DNA from: a virus
Virus record (IMG/VR): IMGVR_UViG_3300045972_000146
Span: 1-64,000 of that record
DNA length: 64,000 nucleotides
Strand: one strand, 5' to 3'
How positions within the stretch are numbered: the first letter of the stretch is position 1; each line of letters begins with the position of its first letter. The translations under genes and the position numbers were made by a program. This document shows, in pieces, positions 23,507 through 32,396 of the stretch. Below the pieces are notes generated by a model, which was given only the letters and a program-made list of their open reading frames with translations, did no database searches and was not told the origin of the DNA.

Positions 23507-23881
23507 ATGTGGTATTACATTATCATTTATCTGATAGTCACATGGCTATCGATTGACCTATCATATCAAGTATATGAATTAGGGTTTATGCATTGGAAGA
23601 AGAAGCGAAAATCGTTATCACTCCCATTAGCTAAGAGTATTTATAGAAAAGAAATGTTATCCTTCACTGGAAATCTATCTCATTTTATACCAATACTAAA
23701 CCTCATTAAATATCTATATAACTTTATATTTTGTGCAACAAATGAATTTGAATATTCTTCAAAGAATGTGTTGTATGATATTAGAGTCAGAAACATAGGT
23801 ATTAATGCTAAAATTCTACAACGCGTATGGAAGCCAAAAAAGAAATCAAAAGTCTTGAAGCAGGAGAAATCTACACCATAA
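23507..23881 (+). CDS. Membrane protein, 124 aa
   Basis: MWYYIIIYLIVTWLSIDLSY is a hydrophobic N-terminal segment; a second less certain one is near FIPILNLIKYLYNFIFCATN. The C-terminus is basic (WKPKKKSKVLKQEKSTP). The basic tail and one or two helices suggest an envelope protein with a cytoplasmic tail. It overlaps the following gene by 55 bases. Unknown. Confidence 0.6.
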   Translation: MWYYIIIYLIVTWLSIDLSYQVYELGFMHWKKKRKSLSLPLAKSIYRKEMLSFTGNLSHFIPILNLIKYLYNFIFCATNEFEYSSKNVLYDIRVRNIGINAKILQRVWKPKKKSKVLKQEKSTP

Positions 23882-24327
23882 CTGGATACGGAAAATCATA
23901 TAATTTGGAATTCCAAAGAATGAGATATGACCAGTACGAGTTTAGAACGAAAGAGGAAGTTTCATATTATTGGTGCAATACAATGGGAGGTAAACGAGGA
24001 GGCGGATTTAGTGGGCATTGGTATTTAATACTTCCATTGTCGGACTTTCAAATGGTTTATCATACAATCAATTGCAAAGATGCGTTAACAATTCATGATT
24101 GGACTGTTGATCAACTTCTTAAGACGCCAAACGACAAGATTGGAAATTCAAACATGGCAATTACTATCAAAATAGCAGAATCAATGATGAAAAAGAATAA
24201 ATTAGCTGAAAATGCTATCAAATTCATGATCAACAAAATCAAAGACGCTGCAATTGAGATAATAGACATGAAACAATTTTCATGGGAACAATTATGTGCA
24301 TTTCAAGCTAATCAACTACCATTTTAA
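23827..24327 (+). CDS. Early protein, 166 aa, unknown
   Basis: Begins MEAKKEIKSLEAGEIYTITG; a beta-rich first part (SYNLEFQRMRYDQYEFRTK) and a helical end. A later start is possible at 23920 and would remove the overlap with the membrane protein. No family recognised. Ends two bases before the phosphoesterase gene. Confidence 0.6.
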   Translation: MEAKKEIKSLEAGEIYTITGYGKSYNLEFQRMRYDQYEFRTKEEVSYYWCNTMGGKRGGGFSGHWYLILPLSDFQMVYHTINCKDALTIHDWTVDQLLKTPNDKIGNSNMAITIKIAESMMKKNKLAENAIKFMINKIKDAAIEIIDMKQFSWEQLCAFQANQLPF

Positions 24328-24329
24328 TT

Positions 24330-24881
24330 ATGGACGTGGGATTTATGTCAGACCTTCATTTAGGTCACAAGGCAATAGCATTATTGCGTGGATTCGCAGA
24401 TATTGATGAATATAACGAAGAGGTCATTAGAAGATGGAATTCGGTGGTAACTAAACGATGCTTAATATTTTTACTTGGGGATGCAACAATGGAGAATAAG
24501 AAATATATTCCTTTATTAGCACGCCTCAATGGTAGAATAGTTATGGTTGGAGGTAATCACGAAGATTTTCATGACTTCAAATTAATTAGTCAGTATGTTG
24601 AAGCAATAATGGGGGCAATACAGTATAAAGGATTTATCCTTACCCATATTCCGATACACACACAGGAGGTGTCGAGATTTAGAGGAAATATACATGGACA
24701 TTTACATGAGGATACTATAAAAAAGACTGCAGCGACTTATAATGAGAATTTCAAATCGGAAAGGCCATATACAGTTACAATTGCAGATACTATTGATAAA
24801 AGGTATTTGAATGTATCGTGGGATAGACTTGATGGATATCCTATATCACTCGAAAAGGTAATCAAATATTTTACTAAATAA
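24330..24881 (+). CDS. Calcineurin-like metallophosphoesterase
   Basis: 183 residues with the complete motif set: MSDLHLGH (Asp8, His10), FLLGDATME, VMVGGNHEDF, FILTHIPIH and NIHGHLHED. These bind two metal ions and hydrolyse phosphoesters. Small phage members of this family are often phosphodiesterases acting on nucleotides, cyclic oligonucleotides or DNA/RNA ends. An anti-defence function, such as clearing cyclic-nucleotide signals, is possible but not shown. Confidence 0.88.
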   Translation: MDVGFMSDLHLGHKAIALLRGFADIDEYNEEVIRRWNSVVTKRCLIFLLGDATMENKKYIPLLARLNGRIVMVGGNHEDFHDFKLISQYVEAIMGAIQYKGFILTHIPIHTQEVSRFRGNIHGHLHEDTIKKTAATYNENFKSERPYTVTIADTIDKRYLNVSWDRLDGYPISLEKVIKYFTK

Positions 24882-24892
24882 ACAATATCAAA

Positions 24893-25138
24893 ATGCCAAA
24901 AGTAACAAATCGCGCCAGTAGAAAGGACTCAGTTGAGGCCATGAAGGATGTGAGAGCCTTCAAAAAAAGACAATCAAAGCAACTTCGCCAAAGAATGCGC
25001 TGTGTAGGTGAATTTTCTGCAAAGAACAGAATCTACATAATGCAAGCAGAAGCCCGCAGTTTAAGAAGCATTCTATCTCCTAGACAAGAAGTTGAAAGAG
25101 AGAGATTGCGCAAGTTAAATTCTTATACCCCTGAGTAA
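24893..25138 (+). CDS. Small basic protein, 81 aa
   Basis: Begins MPKVTNRASRKDSVEAMKDV, very rich in Arg and Lys across its length, almost entirely helical. Leader CAATATCAAA. Likely binds nucleic acid; I considered a bS21-like ribosomal protein but the sequence does not fit. The next gene begins two bases after its stop. Confidence 0.6.
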   Translation: MPKVTNRASRKDSVEAMKDVRAFKKRQSKQLRQRMRCVGEFSAKNRIYIMQAEARSLRSILSPRQEVERERLRKLNSYTPE

Positions 25139-25140
25139 TC

Positions 25141-25314
25141 ATGGCAAATAAGAAGATAAAAGTTGTTATTGAGTTCGAAGCGGACCCAAACAGCGAAAAT
25201 GCAATGGGAATGATAGCAGAAATGGATTCTGATATCAGAAGTGGAGAGTTTTTTGAGGAGCCTGATGAAAATTGCGGTATCTCGAATCTCAAAGTTGAAA
25301 TGATAATTAATTAA
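25141..25314 (+). CDS. Small acidic protein, 57 aa
   Basis: MANKKIKVVIEFEADPNSEN followed by an acidic helix and a final strand (SNLKVEMIIN). Directly coupled to the basic protein before it; acidic and basic partners next to each other could form a complex. Unknown. Confidence 0.55.
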   Translation: MANKKIKVVIEFEADPNSENAMGMIAEMDSDIRSGEFFEEPDENCGISNLKVEMIIN

Positions 25315-25336
25315 ATCTTTAAAACCACTATCAAAG

Positions 25337-25690
25337 ATGGCAAAAGTAAAAACAATCGTAAAAAAGAAAACTCACTCGAACTGGAATGTTCTTAAGGGAG
25401 TTAAAAAAGGTGTGATCAAATTGGGTGTAAATACAATTGGATCAGTGAAAAAACCATTTGATAAGGTCACAAAGGCGGTATCAGAGGCAAAACAAAGAGC
25501 GTTAAGCGTAAGGGAATATCAAGAGGCAAAACTTCTTGAAAGTATGATATTACAAGAAAAGCTTGACAAAAGATCGGAAGAAATTACTGCATATTGCACA
25601 GAACACAAATGTTCTCGTAAAGTTGCAAGAAGCAGAATGAGCAAAGAAAGAAGAGCTGCCAAAAAGGTAGACCTTAAAAAAGTTGCTTAA
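25337..25690 (+). CDS. Highly basic protein, 117 aa
   Basis: Begins MAKVKTIVKKKTHSNWNVLK. Lys-rich N-terminus, a helical middle (QEAKLLESMILQEKLDKR) and a basic tail with two cysteines (YCTEHKCSRKVARSRM). Leader CACTATCAAAG. Likely DNA or RNA binding; unknown family. Confidence 0.6.
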   Translation: MAKVKTIVKKKTHSNWNVLKGVKKGVIKLGVNTIGSVKKPFDKVTKAVSEAKQRALSVREYQEAKLLESMILQEKLDKRSEEITAYCTEHKCSRKVARSRMSKERRAAKKVDLKKVA

Positions 25691-25694
25691 AATT

Positions 25695-25904
25695 ATGGCA
25701 ATGGCTAGATTTATTAAAATTGGCAATGAGAGAATCAAAGTATCTCAAATTAGTGGATTTACGGATTGCCCGGAAAACCCACATTCAACTCAATCTCGAA
25801 TAGAGATAAAATTTGGAAAGGCCATAAAAAGCTATTGGTTCGAATCGAAAGAGGAGAAAGATAAAACCGTAGGGTATTTGGATAAAATACTTGAAACGGT
25901 ATAA
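25695..25904 (+). CDS. Small protein, 69 aa
   Basis: MAMARFIKIGNERIKVSQIS; compact alpha/beta with a helix at the end (SKEEKDKTVGYLDKILETV). An alternative start lies four codons upstream, overlapping the previous stop. Just upstream of tRNA-Arg. Unknown. Confidence 0.55.
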   Translation: MAMARFIKIGNERIKVSQISGFTDCPENPHSTQSRIEIKFGKAIKSYWFESKEEKDKTVGYLDKILETV

Positions 25905-25949
25905 TTAAAAAGAGGGATGCGTCTCTGGATTAGTCCGCAACGCATAAAC

Positions 25950-26024
25950 GGTTCCTTAGCTCAGTTGGATCAGAGCAACAATTTTCTAAGTTGAAGGTCG
26001 AGAGTTCGAATCTCCCAGGAATCA
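25950..26024 (+). tRNA. tRNA-Arg (TCT)
   Basis: Acceptor GGTTCCT / AGGAATC (one G-T pair), D-stem GCTC/GAGC, anticodon arm ACAAT-TTTCTAA-GTTGA with anticodon TCT and one A-A mismatch at the top of the stem, T-arm GAGAG-TTCGAAT-CTCCC with one mismatch. It would read AGA/AGG, common in this A/T-rich genome. Mismatches suggest some decay but the fold is intact. Confidence 0.85.
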
Positions 26025-26048
26025 CAATATTAACTAAATATATATCAA

Positions 26049-26387
26049 ATGGAAGAAGTAAAAGAAAATAACATTCAAAAAACAATGACAGTCAATTCGT
26101 TGACTAAAAAAACAAATGCAGAAGCAAAGAAACTACTGAAAGAAGTAGAAAAGATTGCTGCAGAGATAAAACAAATAGAAAGAGAAACCGAGCTGGAAAA
26201 TGATTTGAAAATTAAGAAGCAAATATCAGATCAAAAAACAGATACAGCCTTTCAGATGATGATTTTATCGCATGTAATGGCAGCGACTATCGGAAACGGA
26301 GAATCTTTTTCAACTCCACGGCTATTTTCAGAGAATGATTTAATCGAATATAAAGCAAAAATGCTAGAACTTCTAAAAAGATTATAA
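26049..26387 (+). CDS. Coiled-coil early protein, 112 aa
   Basis: Almost entirely helical, Lys/Glu-rich, begins MEEVKENNIQKTMTVNSLTK and has long heptad-like stretches (KKLLKEVEKIAAEIKQIERE). Leader ATATATCAA. No family recognised. One base separates it from the next gene. Confidence 0.6.
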   Translation: MEEVKENNIQKTMTVNSLTKKTNAEAKKLLKEVEKIAAEIKQIERETELENDLKIKKQISDQKTDTAFQMMILSHVMAATIGNGESFSTPRLFSENDLIEYKAKMLELLKRL

Positions 26388-26388
26388 T

Positions 26389-26832
26389 ATGAAATTTATT
26401 TGGAATGACAAAAAGAAAATATACGACATTATTTTTACCCCTAACACTCTATTTAAAGGCCTTGATGGCGACAAACCAAAATTCTGGGTAACCAGACCAT
26501 GGAAAAGAGAAGTAGTAGAGGTTGCGAATCACTTTAAAATGAGAAAAGCATTAGAATCCTTAGGGATACAGGGCTTAGATCATGTTCAGATATTTGCAAT
26601 CTTTAATAGAGTGTTTGGTAAAAATAACTATTGCGAATGTATGAGGAATCAAGCAAGAGCAATACGTAGGAAACACGGGTATTCAATTAATGTTACTAGA
26701 GATTACTTCTTATTTTTAATGAGAGATAATGATATAGAAGTGATTAATTGGGATATTGACGTTGAGGAAAATAAATCAAGGTATTCAATTGAGTATAATG
26801 AATTTATATACAAAAATGTTAGAGTACATTAA
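26389..26832 (+). CDS. Early protein, 147 aa, unknown
   Basis: Begins MKFIWNDKKKIYDIIFTPNT; a basic middle (CECMRNQARAIRRKHGYSIN) and an acidic end. The two Cys and the basic helix suggest nucleic-acid contact. Co-transcribed with the coiled-coil protein before it. Unknown. Confidence 0.6.
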   Translation: MKFIWNDKKKIYDIIFTPNTLFKGLDGDKPKFWVTRPWKREVVEVANHFKMRKALESLGIQGLDHVQIFAIFNRVFGKNNYCECMRNQARAIRRKHGYSINVTRDYFLFLMRDNDIEVINWDIDVEENKSRYSIEYNEFIYKNVRVH

Positions 26833-26865
26833 AAGCTCAATTTTTTAAACTAACAAAAATTACTT

Positions 26866-26970
26866 ATGAACAAAAAACTAAGTTTTGGATTTAGATTTAA
26901 AACTACCTCAACAGTCAATGTTGAAAGAGAAAAGACCTTTCCAATGGTGGTGAAAGTGAAAGGAAATTAA
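26866..26970 (+). CDS. Small basic protein, 34 aa
   Basis: MNKKLSFGFRFKTTSTVNVE onward; short beta-like peptide with a basic character. Followed by AGGGGT/ACCCCT, a weak hairpin before the sigma-factor gene. Uncertain. Confidence 0.4.
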   Translation: MNKKLSFGFRFKTTSTVNVEREKTFPMVVKVKGN

Positions 26971-27036
26971 GGGGTATGACTTAGCATTGATCCGCTTTAC
27001 CCCTACTATTAAGCTATAAAAGGCTTATCTTTGCAT

Positions 27037-27585
27037 ATGAAAAAAACTGATGCAGAATTAATTGGTGAAGCCAAACTTGGCTCACAACGCGCCTTTACAA
27101 TGTTATATAATAAATATCATAGATCTATCTATAATATTATTTATAATATAGTAAAAAATACAGATGTCGCTGACGACTTATTGTCAGAAACTTTTACAAA
27201 AGCATTCTTGAATATCAACAAGTTTACTAGAGATATTTCTTTTGAAATGTGGCTCAAAACTATTGCAAACAATCATTCTATCGATTTTATTCGTGGCGGA
27301 CAAAAGAGAAAAGATGATATTTCAATGGACAATGAGTTATTAGATGAGTTTATTCATACGGATTTTTCAAATCCAGAGAAAGAACTTATCAAAAAAGAGA
27401 GTTTTGAATTACTTGAACAAGGAATAAACGAGCTAAGCCCCAGGGCTCGTGAAGTTTTATCATTACGCTATACAAAAGGTCATTCATATCAGCAAATTGC
27501 GGATATCCTTGGCATGAGTATTGGTACTGTTAAATCTTACATTTCGAAGGCAACAAACAAATTAAAACAAACCCAAAAAAAGTAA
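27037..27585 (+). CDS. ECF-type RNA polymerase sigma factor
   Basis: About 182 residues; the first two in-frame codons before the ATG at 27037 are not needed. Region 2 lies near residues 15-85 (AFTMLYNKYHRSIYNIIYNI, DDLLSETFTKAFLNI, WLKTIANNHSIDFIR) and region 4 near 120-175 (LSPRAREVLSLRYTKGHSYQ, then IADILGMSIGTVKSYIS). Domains sigma1 and sigma3 are absent, as in group 4 (ECF) factors. It probably directs host RNA polymerase to phage promoters. The small gene six bases downstream could be a regulator. TATCTTTG (27026-27033), which matches the Bacteroidota -7 box TAnnTTTG, overlaps the start. Confidence 0.9.
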   Translation: MKKTDAELIGEAKLGSQRAFTMLYNKYHRSIYNIIYNIVKNTDVADDLLSETFTKAFLNINKFTRDISFEMWLKTIANNHSIDFIRGGQKRKDDISMDNELLDEFIHTDFSNPEKELIKKESFELLEQGINELSPRAREVLSLRYTKGHSYQQIADILGMSIGTVKSYISKATNKLKQTQKK

Positions 27586-27590
27586 AGAAC

Positions 27591-27974
27591 ATGAAAAGAA
27601 ATCAATTCTTGATAGCAGTTGGCAAGGCCATAGCTATCGCAGCTTTTGCTATTTTTACTGGGGGAATGTTAGGTAAAGCTCAGGAAGATTCTAAATTACT
27701 GGTTCACGTTGACCGGGCAGTTGTAAGCCCAATCATTGTTGAGCAACCAACAGCAAATTTAGATTTAGTTACTTTGTTACCCGACCTTCTAACGAATCAA
27801 CTTATCTCTGTACAAACACCAATCACCCTGAAAAGCGATGTGTTCTATCGGCGGACCTTAAGTTCGATTACAAAGAAGACGACCATCGAGAATCGACGGC
27901 GTGCCCCTATCACTTTCGGACCGACAATCCGGGAGGTCTCTCGAGGCGATGACCTTGAATTAAACACGAGTTAG
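27591..27974 (+). CDS. Exported or membrane-anchored protein after the sigma gene, 127 aa
   Basis: MKRNQFLIAVGKAIAIAAFA is a signal or anchor segment; the rest is Pro/Thr-rich with a basic tail (IENRRRAPITFGPTIREVS). Six bases after the sigma factor, so likely co-expressed; ECF factors often have a membrane anti-sigma partner, but there is no recognisable anti-sigma domain here. The last third is less protein-like and more G/C-rich. Confidence 0.5.
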   Translation: MKRNQFLIAVGKAIAIAAFAIFTGGMLGKAQEDSKLLVHVDRAVVSPIIVEQPTANLDLVTLLPDLLTNQLISVQTPITLKSDVFYRRTLSSITKKTTIENRRRAPITFGPTIREVSRGDDLELNTS

Positions 27975-28087
27975 CTGAACTTGATCGTGGCGAACAAGAG
28001 AAGTTAACCAAAAACAGGAAATCGTGACAGACAAATTTTCAAATTATTATTTTCAATTATCAAATTTTATCAAAAAAGGAGGTTTTT

Positions 28088-29068
28088 ATGAAAACAACGC
28101 CAACCGAAGAAGTAAAATCGGAGCGGAAACAACCAATTATGACACCAACCGAACTCATGGGAGTTCGAGCAATTTACAAGGAAAAGTTAACTGAAGCAGT
28201 TAAGCTTGGCTACGCCACAAAGGCAGTAGCATTACACAAGCGTATTGATTCGATTGACATTATGTTAGACAGTTTATTGATGGGTGATATGGAAGCAGCA
28301 ATGCCTACAATTCGCATTGATTTAAACATGTTTACCATGCAGGAGCTTAAGAAATTAATGCCCGGTTTCGATCCGACTAAAGTGCTTATGAGTGGTGAAA
28401 ATACAATTGATTTTGGAGTGGTTGAAGACGTAGAATCAGAAGAGGTAGTAGAAGAACAGCACACACCAGTGACTGAGGAAGAAACTGCCGAAATTGGCAT
28501 CGTCGAACAATTAAACGAAGTTCTTAAGAAAAACTTTGTTGCACAAATTCCAGAAGCAATTAAGTTGTTTCGCCAAATCACCGGTAACACAGACCCCGAT
28601 GGTATTGCGTGGATAAAAGTTTCTAATTTGTTGAAAGGTGTTAATCGCCTATTACCTTTATGGTATAACCGATTACGTCATAATTTGCTTGAAGATGGCT
28701 CCATAAAAGCTTTCTGGCAGGTTAAGAAAAACCTTAAGACATGGACCGACATGGATATTGCTATTTTGTTGAAAAACGCTTTGGATGAGTCCATCGAAAG
28801 CATAGAAGACGTTAACACTCTTCTTACAACAAGAGACAAAGTATGCCATATTCTACACCAAGGTCCGGTTAGAATCAAAGAACTTGCTGAATCGCAAGAT
28901 AATATTGACCTTATTAAGTCAATGTTAGGAATTCCGGCTACAGGAAAAGTGAAAGGTGACGACGTAATGAAATGCGTCACGCTGATTACCAACTTGTGTT
29001 CTCCCGAAAAGAGAGCTGAGATTCTCAAACGCAAACCATACGTAGAAAAAGGATATCCAATCGTATAA
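28088..29068 (+). CDS. Early protein, 326 aa, with strong Shine-Dalgarno
   Basis: AAGGAGG lies five bases before the ATG, in contrast to most genes here. Begins MKTTPTEEVKSERKQPIMTP. It has an N-terminal helical region, an acidic linker (VEDVESEEVVEEQHTPVTEE, about residues 117-136), and a C-terminal helical domain (NLLKGVNRLLPLWYNRLRHN). Unknown family. Codon use is more balanced than in neighbours, and with its SD this suggests high expression or acquisition from elsewhere. Stands at the start of a short operon running into the 1.9 kb noncoding tract. Confidence 0.7.
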   Translation: MKTTPTEEVKSERKQPIMTPTELMGVRAIYKEKLTEAVKLGYATKAVALHKRIDSIDIMLDSLLMGDMEAAMPTIRIDLNMFTMQELKKLMPGFDPTKVLMSGENTIDFGVVEDVESEEVVEEQHTPVTEEETAEIGIVEQLNEVLKKNFVAQIPEAIKLFRQITGNTDPDGIAWIKVSNLLKGVNRLLPLWYNRLRHNLLEDGSIKAFWQVKKNLKTWTDMDIAILLKNALDESIESIEDVNTLLTTRDKVCHILHQGPVRIKELAESQDNIDLIKSMLGIPATGKVKGDDVMKCVTLITNLCSPEKRAEILKRKPYVEKGYPIV

Positions 29069-29071
29069 CCT

Positions 29072-29497
29072 ATGAAAAAGTTATATGGACTGCTTTTTGC
29101 AGTTTTCTTCGTAATCGGATACGTATGTGTCCAAACAAAGCCAGCAATCTTGGAAGAGAGCGCTGTTGACCTGGCAGCTAGTCTGCATTTAATTGAAGTT
29201 AACGTATCTAATACTACTATGAGTTATCAAAATAGCTTTCGAGAAGACATTAAGTATGTCTTTCCGCAAGAAGATGATTACACATATCCTGGAGGAACAT
29301 TGAGTTCAATCGTTGTTATCGCTAAAGATAAGTCAAAACGAAATTCACAAGCAATCGCTATCGTAAGATGGCAAGTAGATAACTATAAGAGAAAGTGGCA
29401 AGGATTGGAACCCTTGCTTCGAGATCCGGTGTACATAATTGAGACTCCGATCGAGATAGAAGAACCATTATTTCTGAAAGGAATTTACAAAACGTAG
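29072..29497 (+). CDS. Membrane-anchored protein, 141 aa
   Basis: MKKLYGLLFAVFFVIGYVCV is a signal or anchor; an exported domain follows (NVSNTTMSYQNSFREDIKYV, then a charged segment). Three bases after the previous stop. Unknown function; envelope location by topology. Confidence 0.6.
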   Translation: MKKLYGLLFAVFFVIGYVCVQTKPAILEESAVDLAASLHLIEVNVSNTTMSYQNSFREDIKYVFPQEDDYTYPGGTLSSIVVIAKDKSKRNSQAIAIVRWQVDNYKRKWQGLEPLLRDPVYIIETPIEIEEPLFLKGIYKT

Positions 29498-29504
29498 AAA
29501 TGAT

Positions 29505-29939
29505 ATGGAAAATAAACTAAAGAAAGCAATTGCAATATCAGCAAAGGTTAGAAAGCTTATAAAAGCTAAAGTGCAAATAGCGGAAATAATTAGTGACCTG
29601 AGTCCCATTGAGGCAGTCATATCTCCGAGTCTAATAACGGCACAAAACGATCTCTTATATGAGATTCTTATGTTAAAACGTATTATTTTTACAATAGTGA
29701 GTGGATTGCCTGGTTATGACGTAAGTCGACACCTGGTAGTTGATTACTTTTCTGAAGCAGATTTAAAGACTGGATATATAGACCTGGCTATAGCGGATAT
29801 AGACACAGACTATTTAGACCTGTCTACTGGGGACATTTTGCCACCAGATAAAGTTCCTTATGAAATGAGAAATCTTTCTGATTTTTCCATAAGTGAGGAA
29901 GTTGCAGTCGGGGATACAGCAACTGAAAGCAAACGATAG
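29505..29939 (+). CDS. Early protein, 144 aa
   Basis: Begins MENKLKKAIAISAKVRKLIK, a basic helix, then an acidic domain (DLAIADIDTDYLDLSTGDIL). Last gene before the 1.9 kb ORF-free tract. No family recognised. Confidence 0.6.
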   Translation: MENKLKKAIAISAKVRKLIKAKVQIAEIISDLSPIEAVISPSLITAQNDLLYEILMLKRIIFTIVSGLPGYDVSRHLVVDYFSEADLKTGYIDLAIADIDTDYLDLSTGDILPPDKVPYEMRNLSDFSISEEVAVGDTATESKR

Positions 29940-29944
29940 TATCC

Positions 29945-31860
29945 AAAACCATTTCAGAGTTTATCAACATGTAAAACAATTAACGTCTAAGTTAGGACCT
30001 ATTAATATGCACACACAGGCAGTGTGGTGTTAGGGATAAACTTGCCTATTAGACAATAGTATGCGCTATTAAAAAAGCAAGTCCCATGTGATGGAATTTA
30101 AAGTCACTACAAAAAAGAGTGCGGGGTTGAACTCCTAGCAACAGCCTATGCATTGTAGGAGGGTCTTTAACTGCGTTTGTAACGTACATAGTTAGAGTAG
30201 GTATAACGGCGACCAAACAAGACACGTTATTAAAAATGGTACAGCTTTGGAACTGTATCGACTGTTGAACAAGGGTAACTGCACGAACAAAACCACTTAC
30301 AGGTAACTCTGTATAATAGTACTGCGTAGGTTATCGATCAATTAATTATTAATAATATAAACCGGCTAGAAATGCGCGGGGTGGAAATCCAATAATTAAT
30401 TCAAGCTATAGATTACACTTTGAGGGTTAAAGACCCTATGGCCCATGGACCAGTGAAATAGCGACCTGTCAAGTTATTAAGTTTGAGACAGATAAAAAAT
30501 ACACAAACTAGCCTTACTAATTCACTGGCTACAATAAAGTGGAGAATTAGCCCTAGTATGCTTTCAAGGTTAATCGAAAGTGGGAGGTGCATGTGCTGGT
30601 ACGCATGACAAGAGCTTCAAGGCGAAAGCCGAAAACCGGGCACGCACGGTATAATGCAAACCGAAACCTAATTTACGCTGTTTCATAATTTTCAGCCGTA
30701 TTGAAAAAGATTAATCCCCTGGGGTAGGGGCGAAGTTTATCCTGCCAGACAAAAAGAACGCCACGTCTTTAGTCAAATTTCACGAACGTATGGGAAAGCC
30801 GTTCACCCAAATTGCATATTAGTAGGCTCTTCCCTGTCTCGGAAATAGCCGAAGGAAGTCGAAGACTATTCAATCCGTGCGACAGAAGCTCCTGTATACA
30901 ACTAGTGGAAGGGTCAAACACTTAAAAACCATATTTAAGGTGGTCGAAAGCTATCACATTTCTAAGCGACTAAAAAGCATAGAAAGATCGATAATTAGTA
31001 CACTCCCTATCTGAAGTCTAGAACCCTGGGAGCATTCTACCCAGATAAAGGTCAAAAGCAAGCCGGGAACTTCATGCTGTAACAGGACGGAGCCACCGTC
31101 AGATGTAGCGGAGACGGTACATTCTTGCCTGGACGATAGACGTAGTCACTAGATAGGATAAAATGCGTTATTTTTCTCAGACAATTTCAAGACTGCGCGG
31201 ACTTCAAGGGCCGCTACAATATAGATCTTCAGAACACCGTTTATAAACCGTTGGCCTCATTTGCCAATATGAATCGACAAGGAATTGATACAAGGGTCGC
31301 AGCAAAACAACCATAGTTCTTTATTGCTTTCTTCAACAAGTAAAGTATGCCTTAAATACATTGATATTATTATATAATTATCTATCGCGTGTCAATACGT
31401 AGATAAACCTTTCAAGCCTAGCACTTGGGGATGGAGTATGAGCCTAATTAATATAATGTAATTGTTCGAGAGACCGAAAATTGCTACAAATATCATAATT
31501 TATAAAACCCATTTTAAGCCGTTCTAAGGCATTATAAGTCAGCGTTGATACGAAAGTACTATTGTGAAAAGATAGTGGCATAGCGGAGCTGTAAATGCGT
31601 ATAAAGGGCACAATTCCTAACTAATAGTTGCAGTGGGCGCAAAACCCATAGGTTAATCGTAAATTAGCTACTTTCAAACCACAATCCCAACCCCTCTTCT
31701 AGTACCTAGCGGAAAAAAGAGCAGCGAGTGCGATCGCGGGATTATTTTCAAATTTTATCCGAAGAATTCTCATAAATGTTAAATTGGACAGTTAAACGGG
31801 CTACGGCAGAACATTCCAATCAAGTAGGAACTTTCAGTGATTATCAAAAACAACATTATT
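29945..31860 (+). ncRNA. Long noncoding structured RNA candidate II (about 1.9 kb)
   Basis: Longest ORF-free tract in the window; no frame on either strand is convincing. Stems include GGTACAG/CTGTATC (30238-30259), GGC-GAAA-GCC (30621-30630), GAACG/CGTTC (30784-30804), GACGG/CCGTC (31086-31100, with a competing GACGG at 31113-31117) and GCGG/CCGC (31197-31214). I compared it with rRNA landmarks and found none of the universal sequences. The flanking genes have strong SD sites. It may be one giant RNA or several adjacent ones; ends are not defined. Confidence 0.6.
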
Positions 31861-31885
31861 TATCAAAAATAGGAGGAAACAAACA

Positions 31886-32368
31886 GTGAAAAATTCAAAA
31901 GAAGAAGCCCTACGGCTTTTCGGAGCGACCCTAGGAGGTCATATCCACTCAATCAAAGTTATACCAATGGATAAAGACGCAAAATCGAAAGATGATGCAT
32001 TCCAGGTAAAAGTACCATTCCAATCATACGTAGTTGATCACGTAAAAGTGAACACAGTAGCACACAAACAGGTGTCAGGTGGTATCGATATCGTCCTTAT
32101 CAACGGTGGCGAAAAAGAAATTAAAATCGGTTTAAACGAGCCATTGATTAACAATGCTTCGGAAATCGTTAACGGGTCCGACGTTATTGAAAAACGGACA
32201 TTTTTTGGTGACGCAACAACACCGGCCGAAATCGTAAAAGCAATGAATTTATCAGAAGTGGCACGCATTGATACGATTATGGAAGAACTTGCCGCAACAC
32301 GGGAAGCTCTTATCGGTATCGTTGAAGCAACCGACCGTGCTGCAAAATCTTACGACGGCTTAGATTAA
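31886..32368 (+). CDS. Early protein, 160 aa, GTG start with strong SD
   Basis: AGGAGG lies nine bases before GTG. Begins MKNSKEEALRLFGATLGGHI and contains QVKVPFQSYVVDHVKVNTV and GGIDIVLINGGEKEIKIGL, a beta-rich core, with a helical end. No family recognised. Codon use is more even than in the surrounding A/T-rich genes. Paired with the next gene, 28 bases away, also with a strong SD. Confidence 0.7.
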   Translation: MKNSKEEALRLFGATLGGHIHSIKVIPMDKDAKSKDDAFQVKVPFQSYVVDHVKVNTVAHKQVSGGIDIVLINGGEKEIKIGLNEPLINNASEIVNGSDVIEKRTFFGDATTPAEIVKAMNLSEVARIDTIMEELAATREALIGIVEATDRAAKSYDGLD

Positions 32369-32396
32369 TTCTATGCCCTAGGAAAGGAGGCGCAAC

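Noticed and set aside
24893-25138. bS21-like ribosomal protein
   Set aside because: Basic and small, but without the bS21 sequence pattern.
27026-27033. TATCTTTG as a Bacteroidota -7 promoter box
   Set aside because: It matches TAnnTTTG but lies directly against the sigma-factor start with no -33 box at the right distance; it would need a leaderless transcript.
29945-31860. Ribosomal RNA (16S or 23S) in the long ORF-free tract
   Set aside because: None of the universal rRNA sequences (for example CAGCAGCCGCGGTAA or CCTAGTACGAGAGGACC) is present, and the stems do not follow rRNA order.
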